Shown here one piece after another: positions 1-7,466 of a stretch of DNA of 19,665 nt. Each line of letters begins with the position of its first letter. The first letter of the stretch is position 1. The DNA comes from Roseateles_B flavus (GTDB lineage: Bacteria > Pseudomonadota > Gammaproteobacteria > Burkholderiales > Burkholderiaceae_C). The stretch covers positions 1 to 19,665 of the forward strand of contig NZ_JBDPZC010000023.1 of the NCBI RefSeq assembly GCF_039872765.1, written 5' to 3'. The notes under the pieces were generated by a model. That model was not told the DNA's origin and did no database searches. It worked only from the letters and a program-made list of their open reading frames with translations. The position numbers and the translations under genes are program-made.

Positions 1-135
1 AGTGGCAGTCTGTTCTCTGTTCAGCCCTTCGTCCGAGTCGGCGTGTGCAATCCAGATCAATCGGGGTCAGGTCTTGCGGGGGAATTCAATGAGACGGTGT
101 TGACGCGGTGGGAAGTCCCTGTAAAAGGTTAGGCA
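1..135. other. Non-coding left edge, possible transposase-associated remnant
   Basis: No convincing gene lies in this stretch. It holds the string GGGGTCAGGTCTTGC at about 64-78, which resembles sequence I associate with the ends of REP-associated (Y1-type) transposase elements in gamma- and betaproteobacteria. That link is from memory and only one copy is seen here. An AAGG at about 125-128 would serve as the ribosome binding site of the next gene. Confidence 0.25.
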
Positions 136-1113
136 GTGATTCGACAAGCGTATTGCGAAGAGCTCGATGGTGTTTTCACCGCGCATGAGGCCAAGCGGGA
201 GTACTTCGCCCTCTCGCCTCGACCGGCGAAGTTGCACTTCTTCTGCGCAGATCCAGCCTGCCGCGCTGCTTCTGCTACAGGAGCACGAATTTCTTGTATC
301 AACTACAAGGCGCTTCCTCAGGAAGAGGCTGTGGCTGTGCACTACCGAGAGTGGGACGAGCACATTCCCGGCTGCCTGGCGTTTGTACCGGAGGAGCACG
401 GATCGGAGGGGGCGCCGGCCATGGCGAAGGGCACTCGCAGTGGACGCAGGAAAAAGGATGATTCGTTCCAGGTCTTCGACCCAGGCAAAGAGGCTGGCTC
501 TCGCCCAACAGGCACTACGACTAGCGGAGCGGCGACACCCGGAGGTGTAGGCAGCTTTCCAGGTGGCGCCGGCATTCGAGGCCCGCGCGGGGGCGGCATG
601 TCCTCGTCTCCCAGTGTTTCCAGCACAGGCTTCGTTGAGGACCTAGCGCAGTTGTGGGAAGAGGCTAAGTCCGATCCGGAAGTGAACGCTTTGCTGGACG
701 AGCAAATCACAGTTGTCGGCGTCGGCAAGGACAAACTGCGTTTTCTCTTCAAGCGCGTGGCTCGCTCAATGGTGGGCGGCAAGAATCAGATTTGGCATGG
801 CGGCGCCAGGTTAAAACGCTACGGGCAGGGCTTCGCGCTCACCTTCATTGACCCGACTGAGGACGGAAAGAAGCTGAGCACCTACGTCAGTGCGGCTGAG
901 ATTGCCGACTACCGCTATCGCGGCATGCTGCTCGATGTGCTTCAGCAGGCGCACGATAGGACATACGTCACGGCGTACATCTGGGGCGACATCACAGCCG
1001 ACGAGAGGAATGAAGAAAGGGCCTCGTTGAAGCCGGCCAATCTGAAGCACCTCTACATCGTGCTACCGCTGCAGCCGACAGCCGCTAGCGCAGAGGCAAC
1101 AACAGCAATTTAA
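136..1113 (+). CDS. Hypothetical protein with N-terminal CoiA-like zinc-binding module
   Basis: The function of this 325-residue protein is not recognised. The start is GTG with an AAGG about 7 nt upstream. Residues 1-85 hold a Cys/His cluster (FFCADPAC with C37 and C42, then C54, H69/H76 and C80 in HIPGC). Its spacing resembles the zinc-binding N-terminus of CoiA-like competence proteins; this is a resemblance of pattern, not a confirmed family match. Residues 90-165 are a Gly/Ser/Pro-rich, probably disordered linker carrying a basic patch (RSGRRKK, 101-107). Residues 165-312 look like a separate folded alpha/beta domain that I cannot name. There is no signal peptide or membrane segment, so it should be cytoplasmic. 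It lies 400 bp upstream of a CD-NTase on the same strand, so a link to that nucleotide-signalling enzyme is possible, but the gap argues against a tight operon. Confidence 0.75.
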   Translation: MIRQAYCEELDGVFTAHEAKREYFALSPRPAKLHFFCADPACRAASATGARISCINYKALPQEEAVAVHYREWDEHIPGCLAFVPEEHGSEGAPAMAKGTRSGRRKKDDSFQVFDPGKEAGSRPTGTTTSGAATPGGVGSFPGGAGIRGPRGGGMSSSPSVSSTGFVEDLAQLWEEAKSDPEVNALLDEQITVVGVGKDKLRFLFKRVARSMVGGKNQIWHGGARLKRYGQGFALTFIDPTEDGKKLSTYVSAAEIADYRYRGMLLDVLQQAHDRTYVTAYIWGDITADERNEERASLKPANLKHLYIVLPLQPTAASAEATTAI

Positions 1114-1336
1114 GCGCCTTGAATAGCCAGTACGCATCAATGCTGGCTGAGACTTTGCTGATGCTGCCGTCGCGGGTCTCGAATGGAACTACGGCGCTGC
1201 CAGCTTCCAAGACCTTCAACGACAGGTCTGTATCGCGGCAAGTGACGTCGAAAGTCCAGGGCTTGCATGGGTGTCGTCGATACGGCCACCAACTCACGCT
1301 CACTCGGCCACCAGTGGTTTGAGTGATTGCCTGCAC
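1085..1336 (-). CDS. Possible small hypothetical protein or truncated gene remnant
   Basis: This is an open frame of 83 codons from a GTG, and the frame stays open upstream to about 1450 with no better start codon. Its composition looks protein-like (SVSWWPY, PWTFDVTC, SASIDAYWLFKALK) and its codons are those of a GC-rich gene, whereas the opposite strand here gives nothing recognisable. It would converge with and overlap the end of the preceding gene by 29 bp. The lack of a good start and ribosome site means it may be the 3' remnant of a broken gene. No family is recognised. Confidence 0.3.
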   Translation of the reverse strand: MQAITQTTGGRVSVSWWPYRRHPCKPWTFDVTCRDTDLSLKVLEAGSAVVPFETRDGSISKVSASIDAYWLFKALKLLLLPLR

Positions 1337-1513
1337 TAACTCATGGTTTGCAGCGTTGTTTGGCGCACCTGTTCCAAAGTCCCCGGTGACTTTCTCCGAA
1401 GAAAGAGATGGACGCGGGTGATTTGCGTCGTGGGCTGGCTTCGGACTTGGTCATGGGTTTGTTGCATTGCGATTCATGACCGGTCTGGATCGAAGATTTA
1501 GTTGAGGGCTCAG

Positions 1514-2440
1514 ATGAGCAACATCGAGAAGCTGCTGCGAGAAATGGTGAGTCAGCTGGAGCCGAGTCCAGCTAAGAAGAGCGCCGCGCGTGCCAGTCAT
1601 CAATACCTGCGCAGCTTGATGAGCACCGGAGGCCTCGGTGACCGCATCGTCGATAGCTATCTGAGTGGCAGCTACGCCAGGAATACGGCGGTGCATCCCC
1701 TCCGAGACGTGGACATCATCTTTCTTATCGATGCGTCGAAGTGGCCCGGAGGAGGGCTTCTCGGCTTGGGGCGCCCAAATCCGAGCACTGTTCTTCGCTC
1801 GTTCGCAGACGCAGTGCGCTACCGCTATAGCCGCTCATCGGCCTTCCAGCAGCGGCGCTCTATCCGGCTCGAACTGAACCATCTGCACATCGACTGCGTG
1901 CCGGCCATCAAGGCCTCAGACGGTGACTACATCTTGGTTGGCGACCGCAAGGAAGACAAGTGGATCAAGTCGTCGCCCAAGATGCATCAGGCCGCGCTGA
2001 CCAATGCCAACCAGCTATGCGCTGGTTGCGCAGTCCCAGCTGTCAAGCTCTTGAAGGCATGGAACAGTTCGTTGCCATCTACGGTGTGTTTGCGCTCCTT
2101 TGTCATCGAGACCATCGCAGTAACTGCACTGACGGCGGTGCCGCGCGGCACGCTTGAAGAATGCGTCCTGGCCTTCTTCGACTTCTTGGCGCTTCTCCGG
2201 AATGACGCGGTGTTGCTTTGGGGCGGCAAGCTGGGCATTTCGCTCGACGATTGGTCGGGACTGAAGGTCCCGGACTTGGCACAGACCGGCGCAAATGTCG
2301 CCGGAGGGGTGGACTATGACCAAGCCGGCAGGCTCCTCGACCACGCCATCCGAAGCCGAGACGGGCTGCTGAGTGCGCGCAAGGCTCGCACAGAGGCGTC
2401 GGTGGCAAAACATGTGCTTGCGGCGCTTCGGTGGAACTAA
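1514..2440 (+). CDS. CD-NTase (SMODS-type nucleotidyltransferase), CBASS-like
   Basis: This 308-residue protein is a DNA polymerase beta-superfamily nucleotidyltransferase of the CD-NTase/SMODS kind. Known members make cyclic di- or trinucleotides that activate effectors in CBASS phage defence. The active site is visible: GSYARNT (52-58) with the G-S signature, then D65-V-D67 in RDVDIIFLID for the metal-binding pair, and D127 in LHIDCVP as the third acid. A helical second half (CAVPAVKLLKAW, 172-183; LRSFVIET, 193-200) matches the OAS/CD-NTase layout. I chose the ATG at 1514 because GAGG ends 6 nt before it; a TTG four codons upstream overlaps that site. No transmembrane, SAVED, phospholipase or nuclease effector gene is adjacent, and no Cap2/Cap3 is present. 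A weak inverted repeat follows the stop. Family assignment is fairly sure; the product nucleotide and CBASS role are inferred. Confidence 0.82.
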   Translation: MSNIEKLLREMVSQLEPSPAKKSAARASHQYLRSLMSTGGLGDRIVDSYLSGSYARNTAVHPLRDVDIIFLIDASKWPGGGLLGLGRPNPSTVLRSFADAVRYRYSRSSAFQQRRSIRLELNHLHIDCVPAIKASDGDYILVGDRKEDKWIKSSPKMHQAALTNANQLCAGCAVPAVKLLKAWNSSLPSTVCLRSFVIETIAVTALTAVPRGTLEECVLAFFDFLALLRNDAVLLWGGKLGISLDDWSGLKVPDLAQTGANVAGGVDYDQAGRLLDHAIRSRDGLLSARKARTEASVAKHVLAALRWN

Positions 2441-2458
2441 GCTGTTGGCTACTTCTAC

Positions 2459-2477
2459 TGCCCTAAAGGATAGGGCA
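2459..2477 (+). terminator. Hairpin after the CD-NTase gene, possible terminator
   Basis: A perfect 7-bp stem (TGCCCTA / TAGGGCA) with a 5-nt loop (AAGGA) begins 18 nt after the CD-NTase stop and is followed by ATTTCTCTC. The T-run is poor, so intrinsic termination is only possible. The rest of the spacer up to 2713 holds nothing I recognise. Confidence 0.4.
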
Positions 2478-2713
2478 TTTCTCTCCCAAGTATTGGCCCC
2501 CGAAATTGATGCAGGGTCTCAAGGCTGGCCTCGAAGATCCAGGATTCACAGGTCCCGTTTTATCGCCCTGCCGTGTCGAGCATCCCAGCGTTTCGACGCT
2601 TCGTCGCAGCTGGCATGACCGGCCCATATGCACCACGAACAATCGCGCGCAGCTCGTGGCGTCGGCGACCGCGCGGGCCGCCGCGTCGCTTGAGGTCGCC
2701 TGGGAGTTCACGC

Positions 2714-3574
2714 ATGGACAGCTCCATCGTCACTGGGACAAGACCCGGCACCATGTCCCCTGTCGCTGCATCGCGCAGCAAGGCCGACCGCGCCGCGGGG
2801 GCCCTGCGCCTCGCTGCGCGTGGTTGGTTCGCCGTCGCCGCGATCGGTCTCTCCCTGTTCGCGGTCTACGTCACGCTGTTCTACGGCGGCGCGGTGCTGC
2901 GCGGCGAGCCGGCCGACTGGAACAAGGTCCTGCCCAAGGGCTATGTCGCTGGTGAGCCGCTGGGCAATGCTGTGCTGGCTGTGCATCTGGCCTTGGCCGT
3001 GTTCGTCACGCTAGGCGGCGCTCTGCAGCTGGTGCCACAGATCCGCGCAGCGGTTCCCACGCTGCATCGGTGGATCGGCCGCATCTACCTGCTCGCCGTC
3101 GCAGTGACGAGCCTCGGTGGCACCTGGTTGGTATGGACGCGCGGTACCGTCGGAGACCTTAGCCAGCACATCGCGATCACGCTCAACGCGGTGTTCATCA
3201 TCGGATGCGGCCTACTCGCTTGGCGCCATGCGGTCCGACGGCGGTTCGACGTCCACCGTAGATGGGCGCTACGCCTGTTCCTGGTGGCCAACGGTGTCTG
3301 GTTCTTTCGCATTGGCCTGATGCTGTGGCTGCTGATCTGGCAGCGGCCGGTTGGATTTGATCCCAAGACTTTCGCTGGTCCCTTCCTCAGCTTCCTGTCG
3401 TTCGCGCAGTATCTGCTCCCCTTGGCGGTGCTGGAACTCTACTTCTTCGCTCAGCGCCCTATGCGGGGAGCGGCGCTGCGCTTTGGCGTCGCGGCCTTGC
3501 TCGCACTGCTGACCCTGTCGACCGCGGCCGGTGTCTTCGGCGCATTCATGGGCATGTGGCTGCCGAGGCTCTAA
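2714..3574 (+). CDS. DUF2306-type polytopic membrane protein
   Basis: This is a 286-residue integral inner-membrane protein with about seven hydrophobic segments (roughly 36-58, 84-106, 120-141, 151-171, 185-208, 226-246 and 253-275). Its layout and conserved histidine-bearing helices (H91, H118 in LHRWIGRIY, H152 in SQHIAI, H181 in FDVHRRWALR) match the DUF2306 family, whose function is not established. The positions recall a haem-binding helical bundle, but that is inference. I took the ATG at 2714 because GGGAG lies 7 nt upstream; an open frame extends back to 2573 but with shadow-like arginine-rich content. It is a monocistronic unit between the CD-NTase and the cyclase gene and looks like ordinary chromosomal content rather than defence. 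Confidence 0.85.
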   Translation: MDSSIVTGTRPGTMSPVAASRSKADRAAGALRLAARGWFAVAAIGLSLFAVYVTLFYGGAVLRGEPADWNKVLPKGYVAGEPLGNAVLAVHLALAVFVTLGGALQLVPQIRAAVPTLHRWIGRIYLLAVAVTSLGGTWLVWTRGTVGDLSQHIAITLNAVFIIGCGLLAWRHAVRRRFDVHRRWALRLFLVANGVWFFRIGLMLWLLIWQRPVGFDPKTFAGPFLSFLSFAQYLLPLAVLELYFFAQRPMRGAALRFGVAALLALLTLSTAAGVFGAFMGMWLPRL

Positions 3575-3659
3575 GGGGGGATGTGCCCAGGCTCGGTTAT
3601 TTACGGTGACCTGCACCTCACTGAGAGGCCTCATCAAGACCACGACCTGATCCAATGGC

Positions 3660-3687
3660 GCCGCACTCCGCGACAACAGAGTGCGGC
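3660..3687. terminator. 8-bp inverted repeat downstream of the DUF2306 gene
   Basis: GCCGCACT and AGTGCGGC form a perfect 8-bp stem around a 12-nt loop, 85 nt after the stop of the membrane protein gene. It is followed by TGATTTCC rather than a clear T-run, so it may be a terminator or an operator for the next gene. Confidence 0.35.
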
Positions 3688-3741
3688 TGATTTCCTCGTG
3701 AGCCAGCAAACTGAGGGGCCAAAGAAAGATTGATTGGGTTG

Positions 3742-3760
3742 CCCCCTGCAATCCAGGGGG
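3742..3760. promoter_or_regulatory. GC-rich hairpin upstream of the diguanylate cyclase gene
   Basis: CCCCCTG and CAGGGGG form a perfect 7-bp stem with the 5-nt loop CAATC, about 87 nt before the cyclase start. There is no T-run after it. It could be a weak terminator of upstream transcription or a leader structure; nothing decides between these. Confidence 0.3.
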
Positions 3761-3846
3761 ATTGCCCACCAAGTAGGGAATGCACCACCAGGCCTCGCCA
3801 GTTCCCTGCTAGCCTTGCTCGAAAAAGCACATAGGCTGCACGGTCC

Positions 3847-5004
3847 ATGGATCCACGCACCAGCATCCTCATAGGCAGCATCACCTGCGGACTCATGGCG
3901 CTCGTGCTGACGGTCTTGGCTCGGGCCACTCCGCTTCCAGTGCCGGGCATGAGGCGATGGGTGCTGGGCTCGTGGCTGGTCTTTCTCGCCTTGCTCCTTC
4001 TCGGACTTCGCGACTGGATCACCAACCTCGGTTCAGTGACACTGGGGAACGGCGCACTGATTCTGGCCTACATCGTTTGGCTCTCCGGCACGTTGGAGTA
4101 TGGCCAAAGACGCATCCGATGGGTGCCATGGCTGCTCCTCTCCGCACTTGTGACGGGCACCGTCACCTGGTTCGTTTACGTCGATGAGAGCTACCGTGCC
4201 CGGGTTGTGATCGTCGCCGGGCTTTGCGCGGTCATCAACGCCCGGCACGCTTTCGTCGTCATGCGCATGCTTGGCCAGCACCAACGTTCAAAAGCCCTGG
4301 GCACCTCGCTGACGACGACGTGGCTTGCGGTGCTCACCGTGGTCTACGCGTCGCGTGCGCTCCACGCGATTGCATTGCCGCAGGGCAATAGCGGACTGCT
4401 GACGCAGGACGCCATCCAGATCCTCTATACGGGCGGCTTCACCGTCTGCAACCTCATGCTCGTGATCGCCTTTGCGACTCTGGCCTCTGACCATGTGCGT
4501 GCTCGCATCGAGGAGCAAGTTGTCCGTGACCCACTGACAGGCGCACTCAACCGGCGCGCGCTGTTTGAGGCACTGGAGCTCGAGCTTCAACGAAGCCGGC
4601 GCTACGGCCGCAAGTTTTGCATCGCCATGCTTGACATCGACCACTTCAAGAAGGTCAACGATCAGTTCGGCCATCTCGTGGGCGATCGAGTCCTGGCGAG
4701 CACATGCCGGCGCGCGACCAGCCTGATACGGCCGAACGATGTGTTCGCCCGCTATGGCGGCGAGGAGTTCTTGATCCTGATGCCTGAGACAACGCTGGAA
4801 TCCGCGATGCAGGCTGCAGAGCGCATTCGGGGCGAAATCGGGAGCAATGCCGACGACAACTTGCCCTGCATCACCGTCAGCATGGGAGTGACCGAGTGGT
4901 GTGCTGATGATGTTTCTGCAGAGTCGATGGTGGCACGTGCAGATAGTGCGCTTTATGTCGCCAAAGCGAACGGACGCAATCGGATCGAAATCGCTGGCAG
5001 TTGA
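3847..5004 (+). CDS. Membrane-bound GGDEF diguanylate cyclase
   Basis: This 385-residue enzyme should convert two GTP to cyclic di-GMP at the inner membrane. Residues 1-215 carry six or seven hydrophobic helices forming a membrane sensor of no named type. Residues 218-383 are a complete GGDEF domain: DPLTGALNRR, then DIDHFKKVND with the metal-binding aspartate, the signature GGEEF at 304-308, and TVSMGV near the C-terminus. The inhibitory I-site RxxD is present as RPND at 295-298, exactly five residues before the signature, so product inhibition is expected. There is no EAL domain. The start is the first ATG; no strong ribosome site is visible before it. It has its own transcription unit and gives no sign of belonging to the defence modules. 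Confidence 0.93.
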   Translation: MDPRTSILIGSITCGLMALVLTVLARATPLPVPGMRRWVLGSWLVFLALLLLGLRDWITNLGSVTLGNGALILAYIVWLSGTLEYGQRRIRWVPWLLLSALVTGTVTWFVYVDESYRARVVIVAGLCAVINARHAFVVMRMLGQHQRSKALGTSLTTTWLAVLTVVYASRALHAIALPQGNSGLLTQDAIQILYTGGFTVCNLMLVIAFATLASDHVRARIEEQVVRDPLTGALNRRALFEALELELQRSRRYGRKFCIAMLDIDHFKKVNDQFGHLVGDRVLASTCRRATSLIRPNDVFARYGGEEFLILMPETTLESAMQAAERIRGEIGSNADDNLPCITVSMGVTEWCADDVSAESMVARADSALYVAKANGRNRIEIAGS

Positions 5005-5225
5005 TCGCTCGGGATAGGTCCGCTCCTTCAGGCGTCAATGCAAGGGCCCTTAGATCCACCCTCGCCGCTTGCGAAGGAAATCGCACAGTCGCCCACCTCC
5101 TGAGCGGGGTTCGGCCCACTGTGACCTGTCCTGCGACGTGAGGCGCGAAGTCAATACATAGGACATGACCACATTGTTCGAAGGAAGGACAATTTGCACG
5201 CTTGGTGAACTCTGCAGTCGCCGGT

Positions 5226-5957
5226 ATGTGCAATCTCTACCATGTCTCGCCCAAGGGAGACCTCACGACCTACTTCCGGGCGCTGCCGGCCCAAGGCTTC
5301 ATGGAAGCGCCCGTCGGGCCCTTTGGCGGGGGCGTCTTCCTGCGGCGTAGCGGGGGCGAGCTGGTCGGGACCGTGGGGCAATGGGGCCTGATCCGGCCGG
5401 GGCAGCCGGGGCGCATCGACTACCTGCCGGCCAAGCCCGGGCCGGATGGCAAGGCGCGCAAGCCGCGGCCGCGGTCGACCAATAACGCGCGCATCGAGGG
5501 CATCGAGTCCAAGCCCACGTTCAAGGCGGCGTGGAAGGCCGGCCAGCGCTGCCTGGTGCCGGCGCATTGGTACCAGGAACCGAACTGGGAGACGGGCAGG
5601 AACGTGTGGTGGCAGCTGCGCCGCGCGGACGGACTGCCCTGGGCGCTGGCGGGCCTGTGGTCCGAATGGATCGATTCGCAGACCGGCGAGGTGGTGCCCA
5701 ACTTCACGCTGATCACCTGCAACTGCGACTCGCACCCGCTGCTGGCCCGGCTGCACAAGCCGGACCCGACGCTGCCCGCGGACGCGCAGGACAAGCGCTC
5801 GCTGATCCACATCGAACCCGAGCACTGGGCGCAGTGGCTGGAGGGCTCCGAGGACGAGGCCCGCGCGCTGATCCAGCCGCCGCCGCTGGCGATGTTCGAC
5901 CTGGCCGATGCGCAGCGCACGGACCAGCTGCTGGCCTCGCAGCGCGCCACTGGCTAG
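5226..5957 (+). CDS. SRAP (YedK/HMCES-like) abasic-site protein
   Basis: This 243-residue SOS-response-associated peptidase-family protein should crosslink to abasic sites in single-stranded DNA through the N-terminal cysteine, which is exposed after methionine removal, so protecting damaged forks. The start is fixed by that rule: ATG at 5226 gives Met-Cys2 (MCNLYHV), although the ribosome site before it is weak. Other expected elements are visible: TNNARIEG (85-92) with the conserved Asn, CLVPAHWYQE (109-118) ending in the catalytic Glu118 in place of the usual GFYEW form, and a histidine in HPLLARLHKP (170-179), probably H177. The variant sequence around Glu118 and HKPDPTLPA marks a divergent subfamily. 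Its stop overlaps the stop of a convergent gene that carries a LexA box, consistent with DNA-damage biology. Confidence 0.88.
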   Translation: MCNLYHVSPKGDLTTYFRALPAQGFMEAPVGPFGGGVFLRRSGGELVGTVGQWGLIRPGQPGRIDYLPAKPGPDGKARKPRPRSTNNARIEGIESKPTFKAAWKAGQRCLVPAHWYQEPNWETGRNVWWQLRRADGLPWALAGLWSEWIDSQTGEVVPNFTLITCNCDSHPLLARLHKPDPTLPADAQDKRSLIHIEPEHWAQWLEGSEDEARALIQPPPLAMFDLADAQRTDQLLASQRATG

Positions 5958-6283
5958 CGCCTGAGCGCCTCGTTGTCCGTCACGACGCGGCACCACCAGC
6001 TCTGACGGTAGAGCTGCGGGGCCTTGTCGGTGAAGCCCAGGTCCTCGATGCCGGTGACGATCAGCTGCCAGCTGCGGACCGTGCGCACCTCGGCCCAGTC
6101 CAAGGGCGGCAGCAGGCTGTCATGGTCGCGCAGCAGGGCGGCGAGCAGGGGCGTGGTGTCCTTGTCCACGGCCGGGCGGAAGCGGGTGATCCACAGCTGA
6201 CCACGGATGGGCGTGCGCATGCGCAAGGTCGCGGCGGGCAGGCGCTGGCCGCGGTGGCGCAGGGGGATGACGTCGACAAGCAT
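5954..6283 (-). CDS. Hypothetical protein, probably SOS-regulated
   Basis: This 109-residue protein is of unrecognised family. It is basic and soluble, with no signal or membrane segment; visible stretches are RGQLWITRFRPAV and RSWQLIVTGIEDLGF. It converges tail-to-tail with the SRAP gene, the two stop codons overlapping by 4 nt. The ATG at 6283 directly abuts a strong LexA-type operator, and no ribosome binding site is visible before it, so the transcript may be leaderless. The alternative is that a start further in is used, but no better SD-ATG pair is seen in the first 30 codons. Regulation by LexA and the pairing with an abasic-site protein suggest a DNA-damage role; the biochemical function is unknown. 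Confidence 0.65.
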   Translation of the reverse strand: MLVDVIPLRHRGQRLPAATLRMRTPIRGQLWITRFRPAVDKDTTPLLAALLRDHDSLLPPLDWAEVRTVRSWQLIVTGIEDLGFTDKAPQLYRQSWWCRVVTDNEALRR

Positions 6284-6302
6284 ACTGTTTATTTGTACAG
6301 CA
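6283..6302 (-). promoter_or_regulatory. LexA (SOS) box at the start of the 109-residue gene
   Basis: CTGTTTATTTGTACAG at 6285-6300 has the CTGT-N8-ACAG core of gamma/betaproteobacterial LexA operators, and the 20-bp window matches the E. coli consensus at 16 of 20 positions by eye. It ends on the first base of the start codon of the minus-strand gene, so bound LexA would cover its initiation region. Confidence 0.82.
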
Positions 6303-6587
6303 TGCTGAGGGAAAGGAAAGGGAAGAAGTCGCGATTTGAGGGCGCGGTTGGTGTGCAGACAGGATGACAGCTGTAGGCAGTGACTCGTCAGATTGATGCA
6401 GATGCGACTGAGGACTGGCTGGTGATATCGCTCTTTGACACCAGCTTGCAGTGGCTGCCCGCTACTTGAAGCTGCGTGGCTTGCTGAAGGGCTGCAACGC
6501 AGCGGGTGCTGCCGCTCAGCGTACCGCCATGAGGGCTCGCTACTCGGCTATCAACGGACATAGAAGGGCCGCAGCTTCCCGATAGCG

Positions 6588-7466
6588 TCAGCAGATGTTC
6601 AGTTCGATCAACTCTTCGACAGGTGCAGGATGGAGAGGCGGCTTGGCGTTCAATGCTGCCAGAGCTTCGGCGTCGCGGAGCACGCCCTTCTTGAATGCCG
6701 TCGCCCAATCTCGACCGTATTCGTTGGCTGAATCCGTGCCGATTTCCAGGCGGAACAACGCCTCGATATCGATTCCCTGGGTCTTCACCTTCTGCCGCCA
6801 GTGTGACCAGTGGCGAACGCAGAACTCGAGCATTCGCCCCAACACTTTCAGTTCCCTCAAATGCTGCTCGATGCGGACGATGTCAGCGTGCGCAGTCGTC
6901 TTGGCGGCGCTGAACTTGATTTCAAAGTTCGGCCTGCCAGCCTGCAAGCTGACGTTAATCTTGAACTGCACCGACGCAAGCGCAGCGCTGTACATCGGAT
7001 GCAGAAACATCGCGCGCTGATGGGTGGTGCAGAAGTAGCGCCTTCCCTTGATGGGCGCGCATGCTCGGCATTGCGGGACAAGGTTGTTCGCGAAGATGGC
7101 GTATTCCGGCCAATCCTCTTTGGGCAGGAAATGATCCAGGGTGTCCGGGATCAGCGGGTTGCCGCACGAAGGGCACTCTGTCAGATCGTGATTGTGCCTG
7201 CGGTCATGAAGTTCGCTCTCCAAGTCGGCATTGGGACGAAGGTAGAACTCCTGCAACAGTGAGTCCAACCGCCGCTTTGCGCTTGGCGGTGGCGGCACGT
7301 TGAAAGCCGCAATGGTCTGATCAAACGCGTCGTAATGTTGTTGAAAGTACGCCTCGACCGCGCGTCGCTTCAACCACTCTGCTTGGCGCTTGCGCGTCGA
7401 GGCTTTGGCCTTTGCGTACCAAGGGCAAGGTTTGCTCGCCAGCTTCATTCCATGTAGGAATCTCAT
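6588..7466 (-). CDS. HNH endonuclease, PtuB-like subunit of a Septu-like system
   Basis: This 292-residue cytoplasmic protein has a zinc-stabilised HNH nuclease core at about 98-141. It consists of CPSCG (CxxC at 98-101), LDH at 110-112 with the catalytic His, NNLVPQC (127-133) and C133-x-x-C136 followed by IKG. This is the arrangement of the HNH partner found with ABC-type ATPases in Septu (PtuB) and in retron-associated PtuAB modules. Its ATG overlaps the TGA of the ATPase gene (ATGA), so the two are translationally coupled. The C-terminal 150 residues after the nuclease core are largely helical (IEQHLRELKVLGRMLEFC) and make it longer than the roughly 200-residue PtuB I recall. It probably cuts DNA or RNA once the ATPase senses infection. 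Nuclease assignment is firm; the exact system subtype is not. Confidence 0.85.
   Translation of the reverse strand: MRFLHGMKLASKPCPWYAKAKASTRKRQAEWLKRRAVEAYFQQHYDAFDQTIAAFNVPPPPSAKRRLDSLLQEFYLRPNADLESELHDRRHNHDLTECPSCGNPLIPDTLDHFLPKEDWPEYAIFANNLVPQCRACAPIKGRRYFCTTHQRAMFLHPMYSAALASVQFKINVSLQAGRPNFEIKFSAAKTTAHADIVRIEQHLRELKVLGRMLEFCVRHWSHWRQKVKTQGIDIEALFRLEIGTDSANEYGRDWATAFKKGVLRDAEALAALNAKPPLHPAPVEELIELNIC

Noticed and set aside
2573..2713. Upstream extension of the DUF2306 gene
   Set aside because: The extra 47 codons are Arg/Pro-rich and lack a ribosome site; the ATG at 2714 has GGGAG before it and leads straight into the first hydrophobic helix.
5151..5996. Long minus-strand open frame (281 codons) opposite the SRAP gene
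   Set aside because: Its composition is Arg/Gln/Pro-rich, as expected for the antisense of a GC-rich gene, and the plus strand carries the recognisable SRAP protein.
5531..6367. Plus-strand open frame of 278 codons overlapping SRAP and the SOS gene
   Set aside because: It is a frame-shifted shadow rich in Ala/Arg/Gly with no motif, and it covers two better-supported genes.
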